This document shows positions 17,401 to 25,514 of a stretch of DNA of 64,000 nt, in pieces. A model generated the notes under the pieces. The model did not search any database and was not told the origin of the DNA. It saw only the letters and a program-made list of their open reading frames with translations. Numbering within the stretch: position 1 is the stretch's first letter; every line of letters begins with the position of its first letter. The stretch spans positions 1 through 64,000 of the forward strand of contig NZ_FOYL01000022.1 in assembly GCF_900115955.1 (NCBI RefSeq). The letters are read 5' to 3'. Origin of the DNA: Lentzea waywayandensis (lineage in GTDB: Bacteria > Actinomycetota > Actinomycetes > Mycobacteriales > Pseudonocardiaceae). The position numbers and the translations under genes are program-made.

Positions 17401-18778
17401 CCCGCAGGCTGGGCGGCACGTACTCGAACGTCGGGCCCGCTGTCGCCCTCCCGTCCTCCACCGGCATCGTCATCAGTGCCTGGGCCTGGGCTTTCACCTG
17501 GTACATCGTGCCAACAGTGGCGCCCAGGCGCGCGGGATCGCCGTTGAACGCCTCTTCGAGCTGCTGCAGCAGCCGGCAGTAGGTGGTGTTGAACCGTTCC
17601 TGGGCCACGCGGATGTCGCTGCCCTCCGGGTGGTCGGTCGTGCGCGGGTTCGGCCGCATGGGCATGACCGCGTCGAAGTCGACCGCGATCGGCTCACCGG
17701 TTGGACCGGACCGCGGCGTGTCGCCGGTCTGGTAGCGGCGGCCGTGCTTGAGCTCCTGGAACCGGTAGAAGTGCGCCACCTCGTCCCGTTCGGGGTGGAA
17801 GACGTCGCGGTCGCCGTCCCAGACGTCGGTCCGTGCGGCTCCCTCGCCCTGCTCGGTGATCTCCGTGAGCGCCGCCAGTGCGGACTTCAGGTCGTGCACC
17901 GGGATGACCGCGCCACCACCGCCGCGCAGGTGGAACTCGCCGACCTGCCGGGCCGGGTCGCCGGTGAAGACGGCGTCCTCGCCCAGTTCGTCGCACAGTC
18001 TGCGGGTCCCAGCCTCGATGGCGGCGTAGAACTGCCCGATCGTTTCGTAGCCGTCCGCTTCGGGTGACGCGCCGACCGAAGCCGGCTTCTCGATCCGAAG
18101 GAACAGCTCCAGGGCCTCCGGGCCGAACGGGAGGAGCTGGATCTGGAGGGACCGGTCGCCGTGCGGCAACGGGTGCGGGTACGGCGGCAGCAACTCAGGG
18201 GTGTCGAGTCTGGGCTCGCCGCCGACCGCGTTGAGCAGGTTCGCAGCCAGTGCCAGGTGCAGCATCTCCTCCGCGAGCACGCTGCCCACGACCTGCGCGG
18301 CCTCGGCGTTGCGGTTCGGGTCCAGCGAGTACAGGGCGCAGAGGTACGGAGGGATGGTCGCGTGCTCCAGTTCGATGGCCCATTGCAGGTGCCGGCGGAG
18401 GTCCTCGACAGTCTCGATCGCATTGCCCGGGGGCCGTAGCTCGACCACGACCCGGTAGGAGGCGGGTTCCGAGGTGATGTTCAGGCCGGGGTCGTCGAAC
18501 ATGCGCTGCAGCGAGGCACGCCACTCGGGGTTGACGACGGCCTTGTCCAGATCGGTTCCCGAGCTCCACTCCGCGATGTGGACGAACCGCGTGTCCGGTC
18601 CGTCGGCGAGTGGCCTGTGCAGGCGGGAACGCACGAAGCCGGGCTGGGCCGACATGATCCGCGCGTTCTCCCGGTACACCTCGACGAAGTGCTCGGCCTC
18701 GTCGGCCGGCACGGTGTAGTTCTTGATCACGACGATCGGCTCGCTGATGCCGGTGCTCGATTCCAGGGATTGGCTCAC
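17396..18778 (-). CDS. Fusion: ABM monooxygenase-like + ferritin-like (VioB-type) protein
   Basis: A 460-aa protein from GTG 18778. Residues ~15-115 form an antibiotic-biosynthesis-monooxygenase-like fold (IVVIKNYTVPADEAEHFVEV, ENARIMSAQPGFVRSRLHRP, FVHIAEWSS). From ~125 the ferritin-like domain starts (LRRHLQWAIELEHATIPPYL, then EAAQVVGSVLAEEMLHLALA) with E-x2-H di-iron ligands. It resembles the iminophenyl-pyruvate dimer synthase/ferritin-like family. The fusion points to oxidation of a small metabolite. It stands alone on this strand. Confidence 0.78.
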   Translation of the reverse strand: MSQSLESSTGISEPIVVIKNYTVPADEAEHFVEVYRENARIMSAQPGFVRSRLHRPLADGPDTRFVHIAEWSSGTDLDKAVVNPEWRASLQRMFDDPGLNITSEPASYRVVVELRPPGNAIETVEDLRRHLQWAIELEHATIPPYLCALYSLDPNRNAEAAQVVGSVLAEEMLHLALAANLLNAVGGEPRLDTPELLPPYPHPLPHGDRSLQIQLLPFGPEALELFLRIEKPASVGASPEADGYETIGQFYAAIEAGTRRLCDELGEDAVFTGDPARQVGEFHLRGGGGAVIPVHDLKSALAALTEITEQGEGAARTDVWDGDRDVFHPERDEVAHFYRFQELKHGRRYQTGDTPRSGPTGEPIAVDFDAVMPMRPNPRTTDHPEGSDIRVAQERFNTTYCRLLQQLEEAFNGDPARLGATVGTMYQVKAQAQALMTMPVEDGRATAGPTFEYVPPSLRA

Positions 18779-19140
18779 GTTCAGGAAGACCGGACAGACC
18801 CCGAACCTGTGACAGCCGTTTCTCCGGCCGAACTCGACGGTGTGTCACAGCGGCCCGCCGAGGGTGACGGGAGGCCGCGTGTCCTGGCGGCGGGCCTATC
18901 CAGCCCCGCGGTGCGGGAAGCGCTTGACCGGCGGTTCGCCGCGGGGCGCCGAACCTGATCACTGCCACACTTCCGAACCGCGGCCACGGTGCCGCGTCAT
19001 GGCCGCCGATCACCGTGCGTGCCCGTTATCTGACCGTCCGAGTTCCGGTATTTCGGCCCGGTGATTCGGGTCGTCTGCGGCGAGCGCCGGTGCCGCTGGC
19101 GTGTTCCGCTGGCTGATCGGCGAGTTTCAGGAGGTTGGTC
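18779..19140. other. Intergenic region, possible coding remnant
   Basis: No complete gene. On the plus strand 18826-18958 reads as a protein-like C-terminus (PRVLAAGLSSPAVREALDRR, FAAGRRT, stop) without a plausible start of its own, perhaps the tail of a lost gene. The cupin leader occupies the last part. Confidence 0.35.
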
Positions 19141-19503
19141 ATGTCCGGTCTGCTGGTCAAGAGTTTCAACGCACCCGAGGAGTCCCGCCCCTTCGAACAA
19201 GGCACGGGCCATCTGGACCTCATCAACTCCGACGCCGGCGCGGTCGGCCGGGCTGTGTTCGAGCCGGGTTGGCACTGGGCCGAGCACGTGAAGCCCATTG
19301 CCGGGACCGACAGTTGCCAGGTGGCACACAAGGGCTACTGCGTGTCCGGCCGGATGAAGATCGTCATGGACGACGGCGAGGAGGCGGAGATCGGCGCGGG
19401 CGACTTCATGATCGCCGCACCGGGCCACGACGCGTGGACAGTCGGCAAGGAGGCCTGCGTCATGATCGACTGGCAGGGTATGGACGACTACGCCAAGCGG
19501 TGA
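19141..19503 (+). CDS. Small cupin-domain protein
   Basis: A 120-aa single cupin. The ATG at 19141 has AGGAGG 6 nt upstream. Beta-barrel motifs: EPGWHWAEHVKPIAG, then HKGYCVSGRMKIVMDDGEEA, AGDFMIAAPGHDAW. Histidines of both cupin motifs are present, so metal binding is possible. The role is unknown. Confidence 0.8.
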   Translation: MSGLLVKSFNAPEESRPFEQGTGHLDLINSDAGAVGRAVFEPGWHWAEHVKPIAGTDSCQVAHKGYCVSGRMKIVMDDGEEAEIGAGDFMIAAPGHDAWTVGKEACVMIDWQGMDDYAKR

Positions 19504-19902
19504 TGCCGGGCGGATGCGCGGAAGGGCTGGAATGTTTCTGACGTTCCAGCCCGTTTGATCAGTCTTGATGTCCAAGAGGGGCACTTGGTCCCGATCTCCG
19601 CAGAACGGGGACGAGCCCGCTGTGTTCGAGCTCGTCGCACGTGCCGGTCTCGCTTGCGAGCAGTCCATCCGGCCTCCCACGGCCTCGCGGAGGACGGCAG
19701 AACCGACGCCGAAGACGTTCCGCGCAACCTGTTCGAGATGGCGCTGATCTTCAAGCTGGGGCCACGACCCGGAATTCGGTCAGCACACCCTCGGCGAGCC
19801 ACCTCGGACGCGCGCCGCGTTGGGCGTGGCAGGCCCCATCGGGATGTCGGAAGTTGGTGGGAGCGACGGCGTTCGAACCACGTCGGATGGTTAACTGAGA
19901 TC
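19504..19902. other. Intergenic region without a recognised gene
   Basis: About 400 bp between the cupin and the sigma factor. Long open frames exist on both strands because of GC bias, but none has a family signature, a ribosome site or a natural start. It may hold the sigma-factor promoter or decayed sequence. Confidence 0.4.
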
Positions 19903-20847
19903 ATGCTGGTCGGCGCGCATGAGGTCCAGGTGTTCGAGGCGGCCAGGGTGCGGTTGGAGGCAATCGCGTACCGCCTGCTGGGGTCGGCCAACGATGCCGA
20001 GGACGCGGTGCAGGACACGTTCCTGCGCTGGCAGTCCGCCGACAGGGCGCTCATCGAGACGCATGAGGCGTGGCTGACGAAGGTGCTCACCAACATCTGC
20101 CTGAATCGGCTCACTTCCGCGCGGGCCAGGCGGGAGACCTATGTGGGCCAGTGGCTTCCTGAGCCGGTCTTCGCCGGGGACGGGATGCTCGGCCCGTCCG
20201 ACACCGTTGAGCAGCGTGAATCGGTCTCGATCGCGATGCTCACGCTGATGGAGCGGCTCTCGGCCAAGGAACGCGTTGTGTACGTGCTGCGCGAAGCGTT
20301 CGGATACTCGCACGGTGAGATCGCGGAGGTGCTCGACCTCACCGAGTCGAACTGTCAGCAGGTCTACCGGCGTGCCAAGCAGCACCTGACCGCCGACCGG
20401 CCCAGGGTGGAGGTCGACGCGACGGCGGCTCGCAGGATCGTCGAGGAGTTCCTCGCTGCGGCACTCAGCGGCAAGACCGAGTCGCTGGTGAGGATGCTGA
20501 CCGACGATGCGATCAGCGCCGGCGACGGTGGCGGCGTGGTCCTGTCGGCGCCTCGGCCGATCATCGGTGCCCTCCGCGTGGCGAGGTTCCTTCGCACGCT
20601 GTTCAAGCCCAGCGAGGCCAAGTGGGAGATGATCGGCGGTCGCCCCGACCTGTTCGCCGCGGTCGCCAACGGCGCACCCGCGCTGGTGATGGTGGTCGGT
20701 GATCGGGTCGCCGGAGTCTTCTCGCTGGACGTGACCACAGACGGCATCGCGGCGGTCCACGCCCAGGCGAACCCTGGCAAGCTCGAACGCGCGACGAGCC
20801 AGTGGTCCGTGTCCGAACACGGGGAGCCGCTCACCGGCGACTGGTGA
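19903..20847 (+). CDS. ECF41-type sigma factor with SnoaL-like C-terminal domain
   Basis: A 314-aa protein. Sigma region 2 is AIAYRLLGSANDAEDAVQDT then FLRWQ. Region 4 is LSAKERVVYVLREAFGYSHG, EIAEVLDLTESNCQQVYRRA. After residue ~190 a SnoaL-like extension follows, ending with ANPGKL, close to the NPDKL motif known to modulate ECF41 sigma factors. ECF41 genes typically sit beside carboxymuconolactone decarboxylase, oxidoreductase or epimerase genes. The next two genes are exactly an oxidoreductase and an NmrA/epimerase-like protein, so they are the probable targets. Confidence 0.85.
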   Translation: MLVGAHEVQVFEAARVRLEAIAYRLLGSANDAEDAVQDTFLRWQSADRALIETHEAWLTKVLTNICLNRLTSARARRETYVGQWLPEPVFAGDGMLGPSDTVEQRESVSIAMLTLMERLSAKERVVYVLREAFGYSHGEIAEVLDLTESNCQQVYRRAKQHLTADRPRVEVDATAARRIVEEFLAAALSGKTESLVRMLTDDAISAGDGGGVVLSAPRPIIGALRVARFLRTLFKPSEAKWEMIGGRPDLFAAVANGAPALVMVVGDRVAGVFSLDVTTDGIAAVHAQANPGKLERATSQWSVSEHGEPLTGDW

Positions 20848-20929
20848 CGCAGGTCACTCTCCGCTGCTGTCAGGTTTCGCGCCGCTGTCCGGTTCAGGAA
20901 GCAAACACCGACCGGACAGGAGCAAGACC

Positions 20930-22114
20930 ATGAAGCACCGCATCGTCGTTCTCGGGGCTGGATACGCTGGAGCCAACGCCGCCGGGCGCCTGGCCAAGCG
21001 GCTGCACCCCGCCGACACCGAGATCACCCTCGTCAACGCCGATCCCGACTTCGTCGAGCGCGTCCGCCTGCACCAGCTCGCGGCCGGCCAGGACCTGTTG
21101 CCCCGCGCACTGACCGATGTCTTCGCGGGCACGGGTGTGCACGTGCGGCTGGCGCGGGTCACCGCAGTCGACGCCGAACGCAAGATCGTCGATGTCGTCG
21201 AGGCCGATGGTCCTGGCGAGATCCCTTACGACACGCTCGTCTACGCACTCGGCAGCACCGCCGGCAACTGCGGCGTACCTGGCGTCGCCGAGCACGCCCA
21301 CAACATCGCCGGCAAGCAGCCCGCGCTGCGGTTGCGTGCGTCTCTGGCCGGCCTCGCCGAGGGCGGCACCGTGCTCGTCGTCGGTGGTGGCCTCACCGGC
21401 ATCGAAGCCGTCACCGAGATCGCCGAAGCCCGACCGGACCTCGAGGTCTCACTCGCCGCCCGCGGTGGCCTCGGCGACTGGCTGGGGGAGAGGGCCCAGG
21501 GCCATCTCCGCAAGGCGTTCGACCGGCTCGGCATCACCTTGCACGAGCACACCGACATCGCGAGCGTCGAGCCGACCGGCGCGGTCACCGCCGACGGCCG
21601 TGCGATCCCCGCCCAGGTGACCGTCTGGACGGCCGGCTTCGCCGTCCATCCCATCGCCGCGGCCACGACTTTGCAGGTGTCCGCGACGGGGCAGATCGTG
21701 GTCGACGACACGATGCGGTCCGTGTCGCACGCGGACGTCTACGCCGTCGGCGATGCCGCGCTCGCTCCGGGCGCGAGCGGCACGCCACTGCGGATGTCGT
21801 GCGCCTCGGGAGTCCCCACGGCCTACCAGGCGGCCGATGCCATCGCTGCCCGCCTGACCGGACGCCAGCTGCCCCAGAACAAAATCGGCTACAACGGCCA
21901 GTGCATCAGCCTCGGCCGCCACGACGCCGTCATGCAGTGGGTGACCCCGGACGATCAGCCCAAGCCGTCCGCGGTCACGGGCAAGATGGCCGCACGCCTC
22001 AAGGAGCTGATCTGCAAGGCCGCCGCCTGGAGCATCTCCCACCCGACATCGATGTTCCCAACCCGTCGCCGCCACGCCATCCCGGCCGAAGAGGCCCTCG
22101 CGATCGCCGCGTGA
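20930..22114 (+). CDS. NAD(P)/FAD oxidoreductase, NDH-2-like
   Basis: A 394-aa two-dinucleotide-fold flavoprotein. FAD site RIVVLGAGYAGANAAGRLAK; NAD site VLVVGGGLTGIEAVTEIAEA; second FAD motif DVYAVGDAALAP. There is no C-terminal membrane-anchoring helix of respiratory NDH-2, so it is probably soluble. CAGGAG precedes the ATG. A TGTCAGG at 20868-20874 resembles the TGTCAC-type -35 of ECF41 promoters, which would make it a target of the upstream sigma factor (inference). Confidence 0.85.
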   Translation: MKHRIVVLGAGYAGANAAGRLAKRLHPADTEITLVNADPDFVERVRLHQLAAGQDLLPRALTDVFAGTGVHVRLARVTAVDAERKIVDVVEADGPGEIPYDTLVYALGSTAGNCGVPGVAEHAHNIAGKQPALRLRASLAGLAEGGTVLVVGGGLTGIEAVTEIAEARPDLEVSLAARGGLGDWLGERAQGHLRKAFDRLGITLHEHTDIASVEPTGAVTADGRAIPAQVTVWTAGFAVHPIAAATTLQVSATGQIVVDDTMRSVSHADVYAVGDAALAPGASGTPLRMSCASGVPTAYQAADAIAARLTGRQLPQNKIGYNGQCISLGRHDAVMQWVTPDDQPKPSAVTGKMAARLKELICKAAAWSISHPTSMFPTRRRHAIPAEEALAIAA

Positions 22115-22145
22115 CATCCCGCCACCGCAAGGAGGAACGACCGTC

Positions 22146-22988
22146 ATGATGCTGATCACCGGCGCCAACGGCGTCGTGGGACGTCAGGTGATGAACCTGC
22201 TCCTGCGAGACGGCACCGCCGTCACCGCGGTCACTCGCGGCCTTGGCAAGTCCCTGTTTCCCGGCAACGCGAAAGTCGTCGGCGGCGACCTGTTTCGTCC
22301 ACAGTGGATCGAGCGGGTGCTGCAAGGAGTCGAAGCGATTCAGATCAGTCCGCGCGCCACCGGCCCCGGCCTCGCCGAGTTGCTGAAGCTGGCCGCCGAA
22401 CAAGGCGTTCAGCGCGTGGTGCTGCTGTCGGCCACCACCGTGGAGTACCCAGCAGGGGAAGCCCGCTTCGCCGCCCAGTTCAAGTCAGCCGAGGACCTCG
22501 TTACGAGCTCTGGTCTGAAGTGGACGGTCCTGCGCCTGGCCGACTTCGCCGCCAACGCGCTGGCATGGGCGCCACAGATCAAGGCAGGCGATGTGGTGCG
22601 CGGCGCGTACGGCCACGCCGCCACCTCCCCGATCCACGAGACCGACATCGCCACGGTCGCCGTGGAAGCGCTCCGCGGCAGCACCCCGACGGAGTCGGTG
22701 TACACACTGACCGGTCCGCAGTCCCTGGACCAACACGAGAAGGTGCGGCTCATCGGCGCCGCCATCGACCGGACGCTGTCCTTCCAGGAGCTTCCACCTG
22801 AGCAAGTGCGGCACGGCATGCTCGCGCAAGGACTACCCGAGGAGGTCCCTTCCCGCCTGCTCGGCTCACTGGCCGACTACAGCGAACGTCCCGGCCCCAC
22901 ATCCCGCACCGTGGAAGACCTCCTGGGCCGTCCCGCGCTCACCTTCGCCGACTGGGCACACGACAACGCATCCGCCTTCCGCCCCTGA
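22146..22988 (+). CDS. NmrA-like NAD(P)H-binding protein
   Basis: A 280-aa atypical SDR. N-terminal MLITGANGVVGRQVMNLLLR, then VVGGDLFRP and VVLLSATTVEYP. The catalytic Tyr-Lys pair of true SDRs is not seen, as expected in NmrA/HSCARG-type redox sensors or quinone reductases. AAGGAGG lies upstream; the gap from the oxidoreductase is 31 bp, so the two form an operon. Confidence 0.83.
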   Translation: MMLITGANGVVGRQVMNLLLRDGTAVTAVTRGLGKSLFPGNAKVVGGDLFRPQWIERVLQGVEAIQISPRATGPGLAELLKLAAEQGVQRVVLLSATTVEYPAGEARFAAQFKSAEDLVTSSGLKWTVLRLADFAANALAWAPQIKAGDVVRGAYGHAATSPIHETDIATVAVEALRGSTPTESVYTLTGPQSLDQHEKVRLIGAAIDRTLSFQELPPEQVRHGMLAQGLPEEVPSRLLGSLADYSERPGPTSRTVEDLLGRPALTFADWAHDNASAFRP

Positions 22989-23027
22989 CACCGCAACGAC
23001 CTGCGCGGCCAGTGCTTTGATGGGATC

Positions 23028-23846
23028 ATGGATCTCTCTCGGCGGTTCCACTGGCGCGGTCGTACCGTCGCCTGGGATGTCCGCGGTCAAGGCCCAGCGG
23101 TGGTGTTGTGTCATGGCACGCCGTGGTCGTCGCGCTTGTGGGAGCCGTACGCGCACGCCCTGAGTAGCGAGTTCACCGTCTATCTGTGGGACATGCCCGG
23201 ATACGGCGCATCCTCGAAACACGCTGACCATCCGGTCGACCTCGCCGTCCAGGGTGAACTGTTCGCCGACCTGCTCGCACATTGGGAGCTGCGCGAACCA
23301 CACGTCGTGGCCCACGATTACGGCGGAGCGGTCTCCCTGCGCGCGCACTTGTTGCACAGGGCCATGTACGGGTCGCTCGCGCTGGTGGACGTCGTCGCGT
23401 TGCGGCCGTGGGGCTCGGACTTCTTCCGGCTGGTCGCCGCCGGCGCCGACACGTTCGCGGCGCTGCCGCCGGCGGTCCATCGCGGTGCGCTGGAGGCCTA
23501 CGTCCGCGGAGCCAGCCACCGCGGCCTGACCGACGAGCAACTGGCGACGCTGACCGAGCCGTGGCTGACCGCCGAGGGACAGGCCGCGTTCTACCGCCAG
23601 ATCGCCCAGGCCGACGAACGGTTCACCGACGAGTTCCACGACCTGCTTTCGACGATCACCACGCCGACCCGCGTCATCTGGGGTGACCGTGACACGTGGA
23701 TCCCGCCGGATCGCGGCCGCCGGCTCGTGGATCTCATCCCAGGCGCCGAACTGGAGATCATCGAGAACGCCGGGCATCTCGTGCAGTACGACGCACCAGT
23801 GGAGCTGGCTGTCGCACTGCACCGATGGCTCACCAGGACGGGCTGA
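23028..23846 (+). CDS. Alpha/beta hydrolase with Asp nucleophile
   Basis: A 272-aa protein. Oxyanion region CHGTPWSSRLW. The nucleophile elbow is VVAHDYGG, with Asp where esterases have Ser, as in haloalkane dehalogenases and epoxide hydrolases. The acid is in WGDRDTWIPP and the base His in ENAGHLVQYDAP. Dehalogenase or epoxide hydrolase activity is therefore more likely than esterase. It is in the same direction 39 bp after the NmrA-like gene. Confidence 0.83.
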   Translation: MDLSRRFHWRGRTVAWDVRGQGPAVVLCHGTPWSSRLWEPYAHALSSEFTVYLWDMPGYGASSKHADHPVDLAVQGELFADLLAHWELREPHVVAHDYGGAVSLRAHLLHRAMYGSLALVDVVALRPWGSDFFRLVAAGADTFAALPPAVHRGALEAYVRGASHRGLTDEQLATLTEPWLTAEGQAAFYRQIAQADERFTDEFHDLLSTITTPTRVIWGDRDTWIPPDRGRRLVDLIPGAELEIIENAGHLVQYDAPVELAVALHRWLTRTG

Positions 23847-23871
23847 GCCGGCACCGTGGCCGCATTAGCGT

Positions 23872-23890
23872 GCCGGGAGCGTTTCCCGGC
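23872..23890 (+). terminator. Hairpin after the hydrolase gene
   Basis: GCCGGGA, loop GCGTT, TCCCGGC: a perfect 7-bp GC stem 25 bp after the stop, without a T-run, as common in actinomycetes. Confidence 0.5.
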
Positions 23891-23984
23891 GGGCCAGGGC
23901 CCTGCGATGAGTGCGTGCAGGGCACCGATGCGGCGCACGAGCCAGGCGTTGACCCAAAGCGGTAGCCCGTAAGCCGGATTGACG

Positions 23985-24039
23985 CCACCCCTCGTCATTC
24001 ATACATTCGAGTCCTGGTTGTATGAATGACGAGGGGTGG
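23985..24039. promoter_or_regulatory. Perfect inverted repeat with 21-bp arms over the ribosome site
   Basis: The left arm 23985-24005 (begins CCACCCCTCGTC, ends CATACA) is exactly complementary to the right arm 24019-24039; the loop is 13 nt. The right arm contains the GAGGGG ribosome site of the flavin monooxygenase gene. It could be a double operator for the TetR at the end of the operon, or an RNA hairpin that hides the ribosome site. Confidence 0.75.
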
Positions 24040-24044
24040 TCCGC

Positions 24045-25514
24045 GTGACGCTGGGCAGAACCGCCGTCGTACTCGGTGGCAGCACCGCTGGTCTGTGCGC
24101 CGCCGGGGCGCTCGCCCCCTACTTCGACCAGGTGGTGGTGCTGGAACGGGACGAGCTCCCGGCCGCCGCGGAGCACCGGCGTGGCGTGCCGCAGAGCAAG
24201 CACCCGCACTTCCTGCTGAACTCGGGAAGGCGCGCGATCGGGGAGCTGTTCCCCGGATTCGAGGACGAGCTCATCGCCGCGGGCGGGTTGCATCTGATGC
24301 CGTCTCTGGACGCCGCCTACCTCGACGGGGAGGGCTGGTCGGCGCGCAAGCGCGGGGCGATGACGATGATCTACGGATCGCGGATCCTCATCGAACGCGT
24401 GTTGCGCGACGCTGTTCGAGTTCTGCCCAACACGACCATTCGCGAGGGTGTCTCGGTGCACGGCCTCACCACGCGGGACGGGGCGGTCACCGGGGTCGGC
24501 CTGTCCACGTCCGCCGGCGAGGAGCACCTCGACGCCGACCTCGTGGTGGACGCGATGGGGCGCGGGTCTTCGGTCAGCGGCTGGCTCGTGGCCGCCGGAT
24601 GGCCCGAGCCCGAGGTGCGCACGCTCGACGCCAAGGTCACCTACACCTCGCGCTGGTACGAGCTGCCCTCACCGGCCGAGCGACCGGCGTCGTGGTGGTG
24701 GCAGCACCTGGTGATCATGCCCACCCCGGACAAGGGGGAGCACCCCGCCGAGCACGAGTTCCTGGTGAACTTCTTTCCCATCGAGGGGAACCGCGTCATC
24801 GCCTGCATGGGCTCGTGGGGAATCGACATGCCCCGCACCACCGAGGCGTTCGTCGAGTCGGCGCGCCGGGTGCGGACGCCGTTGTTCGCGGCCGCGATGG
24901 ACCGGTGTTCACCCACCTCGGAGGTGCACCTGACCCGGTCGACGGGCAACAAGTGGCGGCGCTACGACCGCCTGAGCACACCTGGTCTGGTGTTCGTCGG
25001 CGACTCGATCTGCGCGTTCAACCCGTTCTACGCTCAGGGAATCAGTTCTGCGGCGATGTCCGCACTGTTGCTGCGCGAGCACCTGTCTCGCGCGCAACGC
25101 CTCGACGCGGAGTTCTGCACCAGGTTCCTCGTGGCGCAACGCAAATCGCTCACCGTGCCCTGGTCGCTGGCGATGGCGAGGGACCAGGGCTACGAGTGCG
25201 CGGTGGGCACCGAGAAGGTGCCGGAGTGGTGGCGTCGCGTTCTCGCGGCCATGTCCGGCCCGGCTTTCAGTCTCATCGTCGGTGCGGCGCGTGAGTACGA
25301 GGTGGTCGACGAGCACTTCGCGAAGGTGTTCAACATGGACGAGTCGCTGGGCGAGATGATGCGGAACCCGCGGGTGATCGCGGCGCTCGTGCGCTACCGG
25401 ATCCGGACGGCGCTGGGACGGCAGCGGATTCCCTTCGGGTTCGATCCCCAGGCGGAGCCGCCGGCCACGGACTACTCGCCGAACGGTGCCGCGGCAACGG
25501 TTACCGCGCGATGA
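24045..25514 (+). CDS. FAD-dependent monooxygenase (UbiH/squalene-epoxidase-like)
   Basis: A 489-aa protein. The GTG at 24045 is 8 nt after GAGGGG. FAD motif AVVLGGSTAGLCAAGALAPY, DG-type motif LVVDAMGRGSSVSGWL, and the GD motif VFVGDSICAFNPFYAQGISS. The family hydroxylates or epoxidises lipophilic substrates. Its stop overlaps the next gene by 4 bp (ATGA). With a polytopic membrane protein and a TetR in the same operon, modification of a membrane-soluble compound is likely (inference). Confidence 0.8.
   Translation: MTLGRTAVVLGGSTAGLCAAGALAPYFDQVVVLERDELPAAAEHRRGVPQSKHPHFLLNSGRRAIGELFPGFEDELIAAGGLHLMPSLDAAYLDGEGWSARKRGAMTMIYGSRILIERVLRDAVRVLPNTTIREGVSVHGLTTRDGAVTGVGLSTSAGEEHLDADLVVDAMGRGSSVSGWLVAAGWPEPEVRTLDAKVTYTSRWYELPSPAERPASWWWQHLVIMPTPDKGEHPAEHEFLVNFFPIEGNRVIACMGSWGIDMPRTTEAFVESARRVRTPLFAAAMDRCSPTSEVHLTRSTGNKWRRYDRLSTPGLVFVGDSICAFNPFYAQGISSAAMSALLLREHLSRAQRLDAEFCTRFLVAQRKSLTVPWSLAMARDQGYECAVGTEKVPEWWRRVLAAMSGPAFSLIVGAAREYEVVDEHFAKVFNMDESLGEMMRNPRVIAALVRYRIRTALGRQRIPFGFDPQAEPPATDYSPNGAAATVTAR

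Noticed and set aside
19504..19902. Extension of the ECF41 gene to an upstream start at 19555
   Set aside because: The added 116 residues show no sigma-factor similarity, and the ATG at 19903 starts directly before region 2.
23591..23998. Minus-strand frame starting MTRGGVNPAYGLPLW in the left arm of the inverted repeat
   Set aside because: Its start is part of the repeat and most of its body is antisense to the hydrolase; no ribosome site. A lost divergent gene remains possible but cannot be supported.
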